The notes: a model not told the origin generated them from the letters alone. DNA of 39,109 nucleotides from Bacteroidia bacterium (GCA_025996865.1 BNTV01000037.1:1-39109); one strand, 5' to 3'; positions 25,426 through 34,714 are shown, counted from the first letter of the stretch. Numbers and translations: made by a program.

Positions 25426-25847
25426 AGGTGCTGACCCCGGAAGACCGTAAGGTCTTCTACTTGGGTAACCCCGCGGCAAGCGAAGCGCAGCCCGGGGTAG
25501 AGCGACCTCTCATCATCCCCTCAACTCCGACAGAGTTGAATTTATTCGTCCTGCCAAAACCATTTTTCATCCAAATCAATTCCATTCTCTTTGAAAAGAC
25601 GCCTTATCTCGGCAACAAAACTTTCCTTTTTATGGTGTTCTTGCTGATTTTTGAAGTAAATAGGGTGTACGACAAATTTCCCAATTAGTGTTTAACGATT
25701 ATCAGGAGATGTCTCCACTCGCTGCGCTCGGTCGACATGACGCGGCTGCAAAAGGGGAAAGGAGGGGTTGCTCTACCCCGGGCTGCGCTTCGCTTGCCGC
25801 GGGGTTACCCAAATAGAAGACCTTACGGTCTTCCGGGGTCAGCACCT
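25426..25847. mobile_element. Repeat element with 82-bp inverted ends around a transposase remnant
   Basis: The left arm 25426-25507 and right arm 25766-25847 are inverted copies matching at 80 of 82 positions; the two differences are single substitutions. Each arm contains an inner palindrome (AAGACC-gtaa-GGTCTT). The 258 bp between contains an IS200-type transposase C-terminal fragment on the - strand and REP-like sequence (agatgtctccactcg, then ctgcgctcggtcgacatg). The arms differ so little that the element arrived recently or is kept by gene conversion. It sits between susD and the GH43 gene. Confidence 0.7.
25542..25685 (-). pseudogene. IS200/IS605-type (Y1, Transposase_17) transposase, C-terminal remnant
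   Basis: Reading the - strand down from 25685 gives IGKFVVHPIYFKNQQEHHKK, then a further 27 codons ending in DEKWFWQDE and TAA (25544-25542). The segment I-Y-F-K-N-Q-Q-E-H-H corresponds to the C-terminal helix of Y1 transposases, and the Tyr is in the position of the catalytic tyrosine. A TAA lies just upstream in frame, so the N-terminal catalytic half (HUH motif) is absent. It is too short to be active. Confidence 0.65.
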
Positions 25848-25892
25848 TAATTTAATATTTAGCCACTATTTTATTATTTTAAAATTTTTCAC

Positions 25893-25900
25893 TACATTTG
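25893..25900 (+). promoter_or_regulatory. Candidate -7 promoter element for GH43-HTCS
   Basis: TACATTTG fits TAnnTTTG and lies 23 bp ahead of the GH43 start, in an AT-rich stretch just after the repeat element. It would let GH43 and the regulator be transcribed separately from susCD. Confidence 0.5.
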
Positions 25901-25923
25901 CTTACTAAATCAATAAATAACTA

Positions 25924-26997
25924 ATGTGTAAACAACTGTTCATCCTTTGCACCTTATTTCTGATAACAGCCTCCTGCAACCGGAAAGCAGAAACTCATCC
26001 GAGTGGCTTCTCCCCTACCCTCGCAGGCATCAATCCCTTATTACCTGCCGGAGCCGATCCATGGGCAACGTATGTGAAGGGAACGTACTATTACACACAA
26101 GGTTGTGAAGACCGAATCATCCTTTGGAAAACAACCAACATCACCGATTTGAAAAACGCTGAAAAAAAAGAAGTCTGGTTACCCAAAGACGACGACAACG
26201 CCCATCACCTTTGGGGTCCGGAAATCCATTTCCTGAACAACAAATGGTATATTTATTTCTCCGCCGACAACGGCAATACCGATAATCACCAGATTTACGT
26301 GATTGAAAATTCCTCTCCCGACCCGTTGCATGGCGAATTTATCATGAAAGGACGAATCGCTACCGACGCCGACAACAACTGGGCGATTCACGCAAGTGTC
26401 TTTGAACATGCCGGAGAATTGTACATGATTTGGTCGGGATGGCAATCACGCCGGATTGAAACCGAAAATCAATGCATCTACATCGCCTCGATGGAAAATC
26501 CATGGACTTTGAAATCCAACCGGGTATTGCTTTCCAAACCCGAATGGGAATGGGAACGCCAATGGATCAGTCCCGACGGAAGCAAAACAGCCTATCCGAT
26601 TTATGTCAACGAAGCCCCCCGGTTCTTTCAATCGAAAAACAAAGACAAACTATTTATATTTTATTCTGCCAGCGGCCGTTGGACGCCTTATTACGCATTG
26701 GGAATGTTGACAGCCGACACCGGAAGCAACCTGTTGGACGCCGCTTCGTGGACAAAATCGCCCGAACCGGTTTTCAAGCAAAATGCCGAAAATAAAGTCT
26801 ATGCGCCGGGAAGTATATGCTTCATCCCTTCGCTCGACGGCAAAGAAACCTGGTTTATCTATCATGCACGCCGGATACCAAACGATCCGCCGGGAGCCGT
26901 CGATTCCCGTTCGCCCCGGATACAGAAACAGGAATGGGATGCGAAGGGAATGCCGGTGTTGGGGATTCCGGCGGCAGAAGGAAAAATACAACTTTGA
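25924..26997 (+). CDS. GH43 family glycoside hydrolase, lipoprotein
   Basis: 357 residues. The signal ends in LITASC (Cys18). The five-blade propeller family is recognised by GADPWATYVKGTYYYTQG (43-60, general base Asp45), HHLWGPEIHFLNNKWYIYFS (94-113), and NEAPRFF (229-235, general acid Glu230). The pKa-modulating Asp is expected in the WAID-type motif near 155, but this protein reads WAIHASVFEHAGELYMIWSG, with His155. Relatives are mostly alpha-L-arabinofuranosidases or xylosidases, so an arabinose/xylose glycan is likely. Activity is uncertain because of His155. It lies 14 bp ahead of the hybrid regulator, as in a typical PUL. Confidence 0.88.
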   Translation: MCKQLFILCTLFLITASCNRKAETHPSGFSPTLAGINPLLPAGADPWATYVKGTYYYTQGCEDRIILWKTTNITDLKNAEKKEVWLPKDDDNAHHLWGPEIHFLNNKWYIYFSADNGNTDNHQIYVIENSSPDPLHGEFIMKGRIATDADNNWAIHASVFEHAGELYMIWSGWQSRRIETENQCIYIASMENPWTLKSNRVLLSKPEWEWERQWISPDGSKTAYPIYVNEAPRFFQSKNKDKLFIFYSASGRWTPYYALGMLTADTGSNLLDAASWTKSPEPVFKQNAENKVYAPGSICFIPSLDGKETWFIYHARRIPNDPPGAVDSRSPRIQKQEWDAKGMPVLGIPAAEGKIQL

Positions 26998-27011
26998 GCG
27001 AATAAAAATAC

Positions 27012-30000
27012 ATGGGAAAACATCTGATGCTATTATACATATTACTGTGGACGGGAATCGCCTTCCCTGCCACAGCAAAACAATTTTATTTCAAGACCTA
27101 TCAGGTATCGGACGGACTTTCACACAACTCGGTGGGATGTATCCTTCAAGATAGTTACGGTTTCATCTGGTTCGGAACCAGTGACGGCCTGAACCGTTTC
27201 GACGGACGGAATTTCAAAGTTTATAAAAACGTCCTGAAAGATAAATTCTCACTCGGTAACAATTCCGTACAAGCCCTGTGTGAAGATGCCAACCGGAATT
27301 TATGGATAGGAACAAGCCAAGGTATTTTCCGGTTCGATTACACAAAAGAACTGTTTTTGCCGTTTGAGAAAAAAACACCGTTTGATGTTTCCATCAGTTG
27401 CGAAATCCGGAAAATCATCCAAAGCAAAAACGGCAAAATATGGATTGCAACTTTGGGACAAGGCTTCTTTATCTATGATCCGGCCAAAGACATCCTGACG
27501 CAAAACAGTTCTTACACTCCGTTTGTATGGGATATTAGCGAAGACGCTGCGGGTCACATTTACGTTTCTTCCCTGCAGGAAGGCCTGCTTTGCTTCGATC
27601 CCAACGAACGGCTGATCGAACAATACACTTCGTTCATCAACACCGGACGGGACGGAAACTCCAAAATCAACTGCATCCAAAGCATCGGCGACAAAACATG
27701 GTTCGGGGTGGGCAACAACCGCCTTTGCTGTCTGGATATAAAAACCGGTGAAATCAAATCCTTCGACAAGGAGGGTTTCAACATCGGCGCTATCTGCTGC
27801 ATTTCCGGTTATTCCGAGCAGGAATTATTAATCGGATCCGACAAAGGGCTTTACCTTTTCGACAAGATTCATTCGCAATTTATCCGTCCGAACACGTTGG
27901 GTGTTTCCCAGATACTCAGCGAATCACCCGTGTATAACATCCTGAAAGATAAGGAAGGCGGTTATTGGATTTCGACCGATATGGGAGGCGTCAATTATTT
28001 GGCGCAGCAAAGCAAAAATTTTGAATACTACTATCCGGTATTCATTTCCGACCGGGTGGAAGGCAAAGTAATCAACGCTTTTTGCGAAGATAAAAACCAC
28101 ACGGTTTGGGTTGGTTCGCAGGATGGCTTGCGTTTTCTGGATCCGAAAACCCAAACCGTACATACTTTCCCCGGCTTGCAAAACGACGTCCGTTCCCTGT
28201 TGGCCGACGGCGACCAACTCTGGATCGGCACATTCGGAGACGGCTTGAAAATCATGGATCTGAACACCAAACGCATCCGGCAATATCAATATCACCAGGA
28301 AGTTCCCAATTCGATTTGCAGTAATGATGTTTTGTCCCTGTACAAAGGCAGTGAAGGAAAAGTTTATGTCGGCACATCCTGGGGATTAACCCGCTATAAT
28401 CCCATAACAGATAATTTTACGACAATTAACAATGTCGGTTCAATGATTTCTGTAGTCGATATGCTCGAAGATTCTCACGGTAACTTGTGGATTGCCACAT
28501 ACAATTCAGGTGTATTCAGCTGTGAATTGCGAAACGGACATTGGAGTTATTACAGCCATAATCCGGAAGATTCAACCTCAATCAACAACAACTCGGTAAT
28601 TTGTTTGTTTGAAGACCGCAACGGCACGGTTTGGTTTGGAACCAACGGCAACGGTTTGTGTTTCCGGCATCCTGAAAGCAATCGTTTTATAGATTTCGAT
28701 CCGCAAAATACCGTTTTGCCCAACAAAATTATTTATTCCATAGAAGAAGACAACGCCGGTTATTTCTGGATTGCGACCAACGCCGGGTTGTTGCGCGTAA
28801 ATCCCAACAACCAATCCGAATGGAAACTTTTCACACAGGAACATGGTCTGCAAAGCAACCAATTCAACGCACGAGCTTCGTTGAAAACCGGCGCCGGACG
28901 GTTTTATTTCGGAGGAATCAATGGTTTTAATGCATTCTATCCCAATGAATTTGAACAAAACAACTACATTCCGCCGGTGTATATTGTGGACTTGAAAATC
29001 CATAACAAGCGCAACAAAAACGGTCAGGAAATGCCGCTCAAGGAAAAAACAGCCATTTACCAAACCCGGGAATTAACTTTTCCTTTCAACCGGAACAATT
29101 TTACACTCGAATTTGCCGCTTTGAGCTACGAAGACCCTCTGCGCAATCAATTCGCCTACCGCTTGGAAGGTTTCGACGACGACTGGGTTTATACCAAACA
29201 AGGTCACGTATCTTATCCCAATCTTCCACCCGGACGGTACATTTTCCGGGTAAAAGCCTCCAACAACGACGGACTATGGAACGAAACAGGCGCCGCATTG
29301 CAAATCACCATTACACCGCCCTGGTGGCAAACCGGTTGGGCATATACCTTTTATTTCCTGCTGATCGTCGTTGCAGCTTACGGAATATACAAATTCACAA
29401 ACCGGAGAACAAACGCCAAAATACAGCGGAAAGTCGAAGGATACAACGACTTGAAAGAAAAAGAAGTATATCGTTCGAAAATCCATTTTTTCGTCAATCT
29501 GGTGCACGAATTCCGCACGCCGCTCAGCCTCATCCGCCTGCCGTTGGACAAACTGACGGAAAGCCTGCAAGCCAATGAACACACATCGAAATACCTCTCA
29601 ATCGTCAATAAAAACATTGACTATCTCCTGGGCGTCGTAAATCAATTGGTTGATTTTCAGAAAATCGAAAGCAACAAAGTAGAATTGCGCCGCAGTCCGC
29701 AGTCGCTTCACTCGCTCATGCAGGACATCCGCAGTCAATTTGCCGGCTACCTCGAATTGCGAGCCATTGCTTTCGAATTGGAATTACCCGAAGAAGACAA
29801 AACCGTCCCGATAGACAAAGACGTAATCACCAAAATCATTGTCAATCTGTTAAGCAACGCCATCAAATACACAAACTCACGGATTATACTCCGTTTGAAA
29901 TATGCTGAACCGGATTTTACAATTTCCGTAGCGGACGACGGTCCGGGAGTGGACGACACCGAAAAAAAGAAAATTTTCGATGCGTTTTATCAGGCCAAAG

Positions 30001-30980
30001 AAGCCGGACAAGTGGGCGGAACAGGCATCGGATTAGCTTTTGCCAAATTGATGGCGGAGAATCACCAGGCGGAATTATCGGTAGAAGATAACGAATGGGG
30101 CGGTGCGACATTCTCACTCCGCGTTCCGATAGAAAACGAAAATCTTTTGCAAACACCTTCCGCCGAACCGGAGCGATTGGACGCGGAAATTACTCCATTG
30201 GAAAGCAGAGAATCCCCTTTCCGTTCCTGCCGGATTTTGTTGGTAGAAGACAATGTAGAATTGTTGGAACTAACATCCGAAATGCTAAGCGAATATTTCA
30301 CCGTATTGAAGGCGCCGAACGGACGAAAAGCGCTTGACCGCCTCCTCCACGAACCCGTCGATCTGATCGTAAGCGACGTTATGATGCCTGAAATGGACGG
30401 ATTCGAATTGTGCCGTACCGTGAAATCCGACATCAACCTGTCACACATCCCGGTCGTTTTGCTGACGGCCAAAACAACGACGGACGCCAAAATCGAAGGC
30501 ATGGAACAAGGAGCGGACGCCTATATCGAAAAACCTTTTTCGATGAAATACCTGAAAAACCAAATCGAAAATTTGCTCAAATTGCGTTTAGCCTTCCAAA
30601 AAATGGCGCTGACCCTACCCGTCAATGCCGAATCTTTGCCGACCATTTCGAAAAAAGAACAGGAATTTATAAGCAAACTGCACGCTGAAATTGATAAACA
30701 TATTTCGGAACAAAATTTTTCCATCGACGACTTGGCCGGAACATTATTTATGAGTCGTTCCAGTTTTTACCGGAAAATCAAAGCCGTGTCGGGAATATCG
30801 CCCAACGATTACCTGCGGGTTTACCGTTTGAACAAAGCCTCCGGCCTGTTGCGGGAAAGCAACCTGCAGATAACGGAAATCGCCATGCGCCTGGGATTTG
30901 AAGACGCCTCTTATTTTGCGCGTTGCTTCAGGCAGCACTTGGGTGTTTCACCGACGGAGTATCGGCAAAAAAGCAAGTAA
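27012..30980 (+). CDS. Hybrid two-component system (sensor kinase, receiver and AraC regulator in one chain)
   Basis: 1322 residues and the full HTCS plan. Signal peptide (about 1-22). A periplasmic sensor of Reg_prop propeller repeats (from ~25, e.g. GFIWFGTSDGLNRFDG and NLWIGTSQGIFRFDY) runs to ~650, then a Y_Y_Y domain near 700-765. One membrane segment (about 776-792, WAYTFYFLLIVVAAYGIYKF). HisKA with phosphoacceptor His832 (NLVHEFRTPLSL), HATPase (NLLSNAIKYT and GGTGIGLAFAK). Receiver from ~1071 with Asp1122 (SDVMMPEMDG) and the Lys in IEKPFS. AraC helix-turn-helix from ~1232 to the end. It senses a glycan fragment in the periplasm and activates susCD-type promoters. Targets are probably the twin promoters at 20142-20410. 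Confidence 0.96.
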   Translation: MGKHLMLLYILLWTGIAFPATAKQFYFKTYQVSDGLSHNSVGCILQDSYGFIWFGTSDGLNRFDGRNFKVYKNVLKDKFSLGNNSVQALCEDANRNLWIGTSQGIFRFDYTKELFLPFEKKTPFDVSISCEIRKIIQSKNGKIWIATLGQGFFIYDPAKDILTQNSSYTPFVWDISEDAAGHIYVSSLQEGLLCFDPNERLIEQYTSFINTGRDGNSKINCIQSIGDKTWFGVGNNRLCCLDIKTGEIKSFDKEGFNIGAICCISGYSEQELLIGSDKGLYLFDKIHSQFIRPNTLGVSQILSESPVYNILKDKEGGYWISTDMGGVNYLAQQSKNFEYYYPVFISDRVEGKVINAFCEDKNHTVWVGSQDGLRFLDPKTQTVHTFPGLQNDVRSLLADGDQLWIGTFGDGLKIMDLNTKRIRQYQYHQEVPNSICSNDVLSLYKGSEGKVYVGTSWGLTRYNPITDNFTTINNVGSMISVVDMLEDSHGNLWIATYNSGVFSCELRNGHWSYYSHNPEDSTSINNNSVICLFEDRNGTVWFGTNGNGLCFRHPESNRFIDFDPQNTVLPNKIIYSIEEDNAGYFWIATNAGLLRVNPNNQSEWKLFTQEHGLQSNQFNARASLKTGAGRFYFGGINGFNAFYPNEFEQNNYIPPVYIVDLKIHNKRNKNGQEMPLKEKTAIYQTRELTFPFNRNNFTLEFAALSYEDPLRNQFAYRLEGFDDDWVYTKQGHVSYPNLPPGRYIFRVKASNNDGLWNETGAALQITITPPWWQTGWAYTFYFLLIVVAAYGIYKFTNRRTNAKIQRKVEGYNDLKEKEVYRSKIHFFVNLVHEFRTPLSLIRLPLDKLTESLQANEHTSKYLSIVNKNIDYLLGVVNQLVDFQKIESNKVELRRSPQSLHSLMQDIRSQFAGYLELRAIAFELELPEEDKTVPIDKDVITKIIVNLLSNAIKYTNSRIILRLKYAEPDFTISVADDGPGVDDTEKKKIFDAFYQAKEAGQVGGTGIGLAFAKLMAENHQAELSVEDNEWGGATFSLRVPIENENLLQTPSAEPERLDAEITPLESRESPFRSCRILLVEDNVELLELTSEMLSEYFTVLKAPNGRKALDRLLHEPVDLIVSDVMMPEMDGFELCRTVKSDINLSHIPVVLLTAKTTTDAKIEGMEQGADAYIEKPFSMKYLKNQIENLLKLRLAFQKMALTLPVNAESLPTISKKEQEFISKLHAEIDKHISEQNFSIDDLAGTLFMSRSSFYRKIKAVSGISPNDYLRVYRLNKASGLLRESNLQITEIAMRLGFEDASYFARCFRQHLGVSPTEYRQKSK

Positions 30981-31024
30981 GATTTGAAAAAATAGTTGTC
31001 GGAACAACTGCCGATGTGGTGTGT

Positions 31025-32104
31025 TTAATCCTTATCTATATTTTCCGTAAGAGGATTGACAGGAGCCAAACCGTGACTGAACAATTCAAACTGGAACGTA
31101 TATTGGCGTTCTATTTCAAACGCAATGGAAGATTTATACGCATCGCCCACAATAGCCGGAACAGGTACGGCATACGTAACGGCTTCTTCATTCGATTGTC
31201 CGGATTCCTTGTAAGTAATCTCGATATAAAACCCGGAAGGAGGGATAAATGTCTCGTTTACCAGGGTTACCTTGTCCAAAGAAGAAACGGTGTTTTCCTG
31301 CGGAATAACGTAAAGCGCAACAGTGTCATCGACAATAAAATAGTGATAATCGCCATCACCTTTAATGGTTACGCCTTTTCCGAGATTGGCAACCAAGTCG
31401 CCGTTGGTGCCGACAGAAGTATCCCAATAAATCCGGTATCCGGAACCAGCAAGGTCAAACGTTGCGTTATCTTTAGGCAAGGATGCCAGATTGAGCTTAC
31501 CGCTGCTCTTGATGTTTTTCAAGGCGATGCCTAATACCTCAAAAGTATGACTGCTTTCGCTCTTTGCCTTGAAAAGGACACGCGACAAAGCATGGCGGAA
31601 ATTCAAGTTAACACCGCTGACGCCTTCTTTAAAAAAAGTGCCGGTGTGATGGGTTACCAGCAAGTCTTCCTGGTCGGAAAGCGACAGTGAGGTGTTTACG
31701 CTATGACCCGGCAAGGCGTATTTGATGGTTGGTGAAGGACCGGTTTGACCAGCCAAACCTTCGTCAATACCATCGGCTTCCGCAGGAGAAAACGCATAGA
31801 AATTAACTTGCGTGGTTTCGGTTTCGGGCCATAAACCAAGCGGCGAGTAAGTCCAATGAGCGCCGTTGCCGGTCACTTCCAATCCGTCGATAAGCGTTTT
31901 ACCCGTCTCATCTACCGCCAGCAAGCGGAAATCATTGATGGTGGATGTTGTTGTCGCAGACCGGAGTTGCTTGTGTTCCAAAACGTTAAACGAAATAGGC
32001 TTGCCACTCCCGGCTGCCTCTTGACCTTCGTCGAGGTCGTTGCTGCAACTGCTTACCAGTAATCCTGTTGCCAGCATACTTAAGAAAAAAACAGTTCGTT
32101 TCAT
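31025..32104 (-). CDS. Fimbrillin family lipoprotein (short paralogue)
   Basis: 359 residues. The signal ends in LVSSC (Cys20) followed by SNDLDEGQ, as in the longer paralogue at 34715-36580. The family body is Mfa/FimA-like (Mfa_like_1): LRSATTTSTINDFRLLAV, VNFYAFSPAEADG, LNFRHALSRVLFKAKSES, NIKSSGKLNL and YAVPVPAIVGDAYKSSIAFE are shared blocks. It ends about where the paralogue's extra C-terminal domain begins, with an acidic tail (TENIDKD). It is a likely subunit of a type V pilus. A -7 element lies 25 bp upstream. It is convergent with the HTCS, with a 44-bp gap. Confidence 0.85.
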   Translation of the reverse strand: MKRTVFFLSMLATGLLVSSCSNDLDEGQEAAGSGKPISFNVLEHKQLRSATTTSTINDFRLLAVDETGKTLIDGLEVTGNGAHWTYSPLGLWPETETTQVNFYAFSPAEADGIDEGLAGQTGPSPTIKYALPGHSVNTSLSLSDQEDLLVTHHTGTFFKEGVSGVNLNFRHALSRVLFKAKSESSHTFEVLGIALKNIKSSGKLNLASLPKDNATFDLAGSGYRIYWDTSVGTNGDLVANLGKGVTIKGDGDYHYFIVDDTVALYVIPQENTVSSLDKVTLVNETFIPPSGFYIEITYKESGQSNEEAVTYAVPVPAIVGDAYKSSIAFEIERQYTFQFELFSHGLAPVNPLTENIDKD

Positions 32105-32128
32105 TGTATTAAAAATTCAAATTTTTTA

Positions 32129-32136
32129 CAAAGGTA
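32129..32136 (-). promoter_or_regulatory. -7 promoter element, short fimbrillin
   Basis: TACCTTTG on the - strand. The surrounding ~35 bp recurs in front of the AAA ATPase gene (33743-33779), with one substitution and a 2-nt indel. Confidence 0.6.
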
Positions 32137-32177
32137 GGAAAAATAATTGATAAAGCATGGGCGAGTGTAATTAATTA

Positions 32178-33740
32178 CTAACAACCCGCTATCGTTAGTG
32201 TTTTATCATCAATTTTTTCCGTTTTGAGATAGATTTTGCTATCCCAGTCTATATTGATTCTGCGGTCGAAGATAACCAACCAACCTTCTTTGACCCCCAG
32301 GGTGTCCATGTAATCGAGGATTTGATCATGGCTGTTTTCTTCCGTTTGAGCTGTGCGGCGGAGTTTCAGTTCGACGGGATATTTTTGCCCTTCATACACC
32401 ACGCACAAATCTATCCGCCTGTAGCCTGCAGCAAACTCGCGGATTATTTCTCCACCGCCATTGACCACCCGCTGTAGAAAAGCCTGCAAAATCAACTGTG
32501 GCGCTGCCTCTTTGTACTGATAGCGCTCTATCCAGATTTCGCTGTTCTCGCGCCAGAACGACTGAAAGTCCTGCATGAGATAAGTCATGTCAATACGTCC
32601 GTCTTTCAGGTAGCGAGGCATCCGGTAAGGATACCGGCTTTCACCGAAATCTTTTTGCGAATTGGCATTTAATGTGCGGATAATGACCTCCGCATATATG
32701 GGATTGGAGGGCATGATTACGCCGTCGGCTTTTTTTATCAGCCCAAGGTCTGTCGTGTAGCGGTAGTCGTCCGATTGTGCGTCAACGCCCGACAATTCAC
32801 CGATAATCACCTGCTCCATTACCCGCCGCACCCGCTCTTCTTTGAGCCGTTCCAATAAACTGTCGATATGCGTGTCGCAACGCAAAATGATATTGTAGAT
32901 GGCTTGATGCACCAATTCGGCAGTAACCGGTCGGGTATAATCGGACTGAAGCATTTTTACAATCACCTCGCGGGCAATGGCATTGACCAGCCAAGGCTGT
33001 CCCTGCGTTTGCTGATACACCGTTTCAACTGCATCCGGCTCAAAAATCCGACCGGTCTCAGTAGTATGCTGTTCGTACAATTTTGCTATTTCGTCTTTGG
33101 TAAAATTACTGAATGTCAGCGCTTCGGTAATAATATTAAAAGGACTTGCACTGCCCAGCGTTTCACTTTCGGGACGAATCTTCGCCTTGAAATCGCGAAT
33201 GTTGCGCATACCCACTAAGGCGACAGAATGTACGAACGGCGTGATGCTGCGGGTATTGTACCCATTTCGCAACTGTCGAAGAAAAGAAATCAGCGTACTT
33301 TCACTCAAACAGTCCGCTTCATCAAAAAAGATGATTAACGGTTTGTCTAACGATATGCAAAAAGAGGTCAGCTCATTTTTCAGGACATTGGTAAAATCCT
33401 CGTAATCGGCATTGGCGGCAAATTCCCTGGCTTTGGGTATTGCCGTATATAGTAAGGCTGATTTTATCCCTTTCACTATTGCCGGAATACCTTTTTCAGA
33501 ATCAATAATGCCCTGCGCCCCTTCTAACGAGCAATAAAGCGCATAATACCTGCCTTCGTGATTGATGCGGTTAGCCAAATCAAGCAACATTGTGGTTTTC
33601 CCGCTCTGACGGGGAGCGTGAATCACAAAATACTGCTCTTGGTCTATGAGTTCCGTTATTCCTGTCAATCGGGACGAAGCCTCTATCATGTAGTGCTTCG
33701 CTTCATTACAAGGCCCTGCTACATTAAAATATCGTGCCAT
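32178..33740 (-). CDS. AAA ATPase with C-terminal PD-(D/E)XK-like domain
   Basis: 520 residues. Walker A APRQSGKTT at 42-50 and Walker B LIIFFDEAD at 135-143 mark an AAA/STAND-like ATPase (AAA-like domain as in PF14516). A winged-helix-type middle follows. The C-terminus reads RRIDLCVVYEGQKYPVELKL from 441, with Asp444, Glu457 and Lys459 in the D...ExK arrangement, and a Gln at 473, as in PD-(D/E)XK nuclease-like proteins. Function is unknown; relatives are widespread and often listed as AAA-family hypotheticals. It lies between the two fimbrillin genes, with its own promoter, and is divergent from the metallophosphoesterase. Confidence 0.85.
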   Translation of the reverse strand: MARYFNVAGPCNEAKHYMIEASSRLTGITELIDQEQYFVIHAPRQSGKTTMLLDLANRINHEGRYYALYCSLEGAQGIIDSEKGIPAIVKGIKSALLYTAIPKAREFAANADYEDFTNVLKNELTSFCISLDKPLIIFFDEADCLSESTLISFLRQLRNGYNTRSITPFVHSVALVGMRNIRDFKAKIRPESETLGSASPFNIITEALTFSNFTKDEIAKLYEQHTTETGRIFEPDAVETVYQQTQGQPWLVNAIAREVIVKMLQSDYTRPVTAELVHQAIYNIILRCDTHIDSLLERLKEERVRRVMEQVIIGELSGVDAQSDDYRYTTDLGLIKKADGVIMPSNPIYAEVIIRTLNANSQKDFGESRYPYRMPRYLKDGRIDMTYLMQDFQSFWRENSEIWIERYQYKEAAPQLILQAFLQRVVNGGGEIIREFAAGYRRIDLCVVYEGQKYPVELKLRRTAQTEENSHDQILDYMDTLGVKEGWLVIFDRRINIDWDSKIYLKTEKIDDKTLTIAGC

Positions 33741-33757
33741 CGTTCAAATTTTTTTTA

Positions 33758-33765
33758 CAAAGGTA
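33758..33765 (-). promoter_or_regulatory. -7 promoter element, AAA ATPase
   Basis: TACCTTTG on the - strand, 18 bp before the start. It lies in a copy of the block ttcaaatttttt, then acaaaggtagg, then aaaataattgat, also present at 32116-32151. Confidence 0.6.
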
Positions 33766-33786
33766 GGCAAAATAATTGATTTTTCT

Positions 33787-33794
33787 TATCTTTG
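33787..33794 (+). promoter_or_regulatory. -7 promoter element, metallophosphoesterase
   Basis: TATCTTTG, exact to TAnnTTTG, 26 bp before the ATG at 33821. It shares an 80-bp divergent region with the AAA ATPase promoter. Confidence 0.65.
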
Positions 33795-33820
33795 TAAAAT
33801 AATTAGAAAATGGACAGGCG

Positions 33821-34513
33821 ATGAAAAATGAAATTTTGATAGTTCCGGATATTCATGGACGTGATTTCTGGAAACCGGCGTTGGAATATACCGGTGACGT
33901 TATTTTTGTTGGTGATTACGTGGATCACTATCCGCAGGAAAAATTTAGCGAAGAAAACGCATACGAGGGGCTTCAACGTATTGTCGCCTTTAAAAGGGAA
34001 TTTCCCGAAAGAGTTACATTATTAATTGGAAACCATGAGTTTCATTACTATGACATGAAATTTCAGGCAAGCCGTTTTGACGGAAAGTATTATGAAAAAT
34101 ACCACGAAATTCTTACCGGCGACACTTCCGATTTGTTTCAAATGTGTAAACAGGTTGGCAAATATCTTTTCATTCATGCCGGTATCACCAAAGGTTGGTA
34201 TGAATTGCATCACAGAGAGTTGCTTGAACAGGGTGACACTTTGGAGGCGCAAATAAATGGTTTGTTTAAAAATAATCCGTCAAGTTTTTACGAATGTTCG
34301 GGTTATCGCGGTGGATGGGACGATTTCAGCAGCCCCATCTGGGCGGATGTCAACGAACTTTGGGAAGAGCCGGAACATTTTGCGCCCGACATTATCCAAA
34401 TTATTGGGCATACACAAATTTTAAAGGATGAACCGATTATAAAAGAGAATGTTTGGTTGGTTGACAACGGACAATTGTACCTCCTCCAAAATGGAGAATT
34501 AAAGAAGTACTGA
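33821..34513 (+). CDS. Metallophosphoesterase (calcineurin-like, PPP-type)
   Basis: 230 residues. The metal-binding motifs are complete: DIHG (10-13), GDYVDH (31-36), GNHE (70-73), a His in FIHAGI (His119), and IGHTQ (His197). The order and RGGWDD-type middle fit the PPP-like phosphatase branch, so a phosphoprotein, nucleotide or dinucleotide phosphatase is likely; the substrate is unknown. No signal peptide. A bidirectional terminator hairpin follows at 34604-34644. Confidence 0.9.
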   Translation: MKNEILIVPDIHGRDFWKPALEYTGDVIFVGDYVDHYPQEKFSEENAYEGLQRIVAFKREFPERVTLLIGNHEFHYYDMKFQASRFDGKYYEKYHEILTGDTSDLFQMCKQVGKYLFIHAGITKGWYELHHRELLEQGDTLEAQINGLFKNNPSSFYECSGYRGGWDDFSSPIWADVNELWEEPEHFAPDIIQIIGHTQILKDEPIIKENVWLVDNGQLYLLQNGELKKY

Positions 34514-34603
34514 CTCTGTATATCCTTTTTGGTCACCCCCAGTCAACTTGAAGTTTGAAAAAATGTAAGGACGAACAAAGTAAAACGTCAGTACAATTTG
34601 AAC

Positions 34604-34644
34604 AAAACGTAATAACGTTTTACTGAAAACGTTATTACGTTTTT
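34604..34644. terminator. Bidirectional intrinsic terminator hairpin
   Basis: AAAACGTAATAACGTTTT (34604-34621) and AAAACGTTATTACGTTTT (34626-34643) are perfect complements over 18 bp with a 4-nt loop. A-tract upstream and T-tract downstream let it work for the + strand phosphatase and the - strand fimbrillin, which converge here. Confidence 0.8.
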
Positions 34645-34714
34645 AAGAGTATCAGGAGCGCTGCCTCTCCATTGCTTTAAATGTATCAACAGAGGGGGTT
34701 AGCTCAGGTCACAC

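Noticed and set aside
25395..25688. 97-codon + strand open frame
   Set aside because: It runs through the left inverted-repeat arm and the antisense of the transposase remnant; no family resemblance, so it is chance openness.
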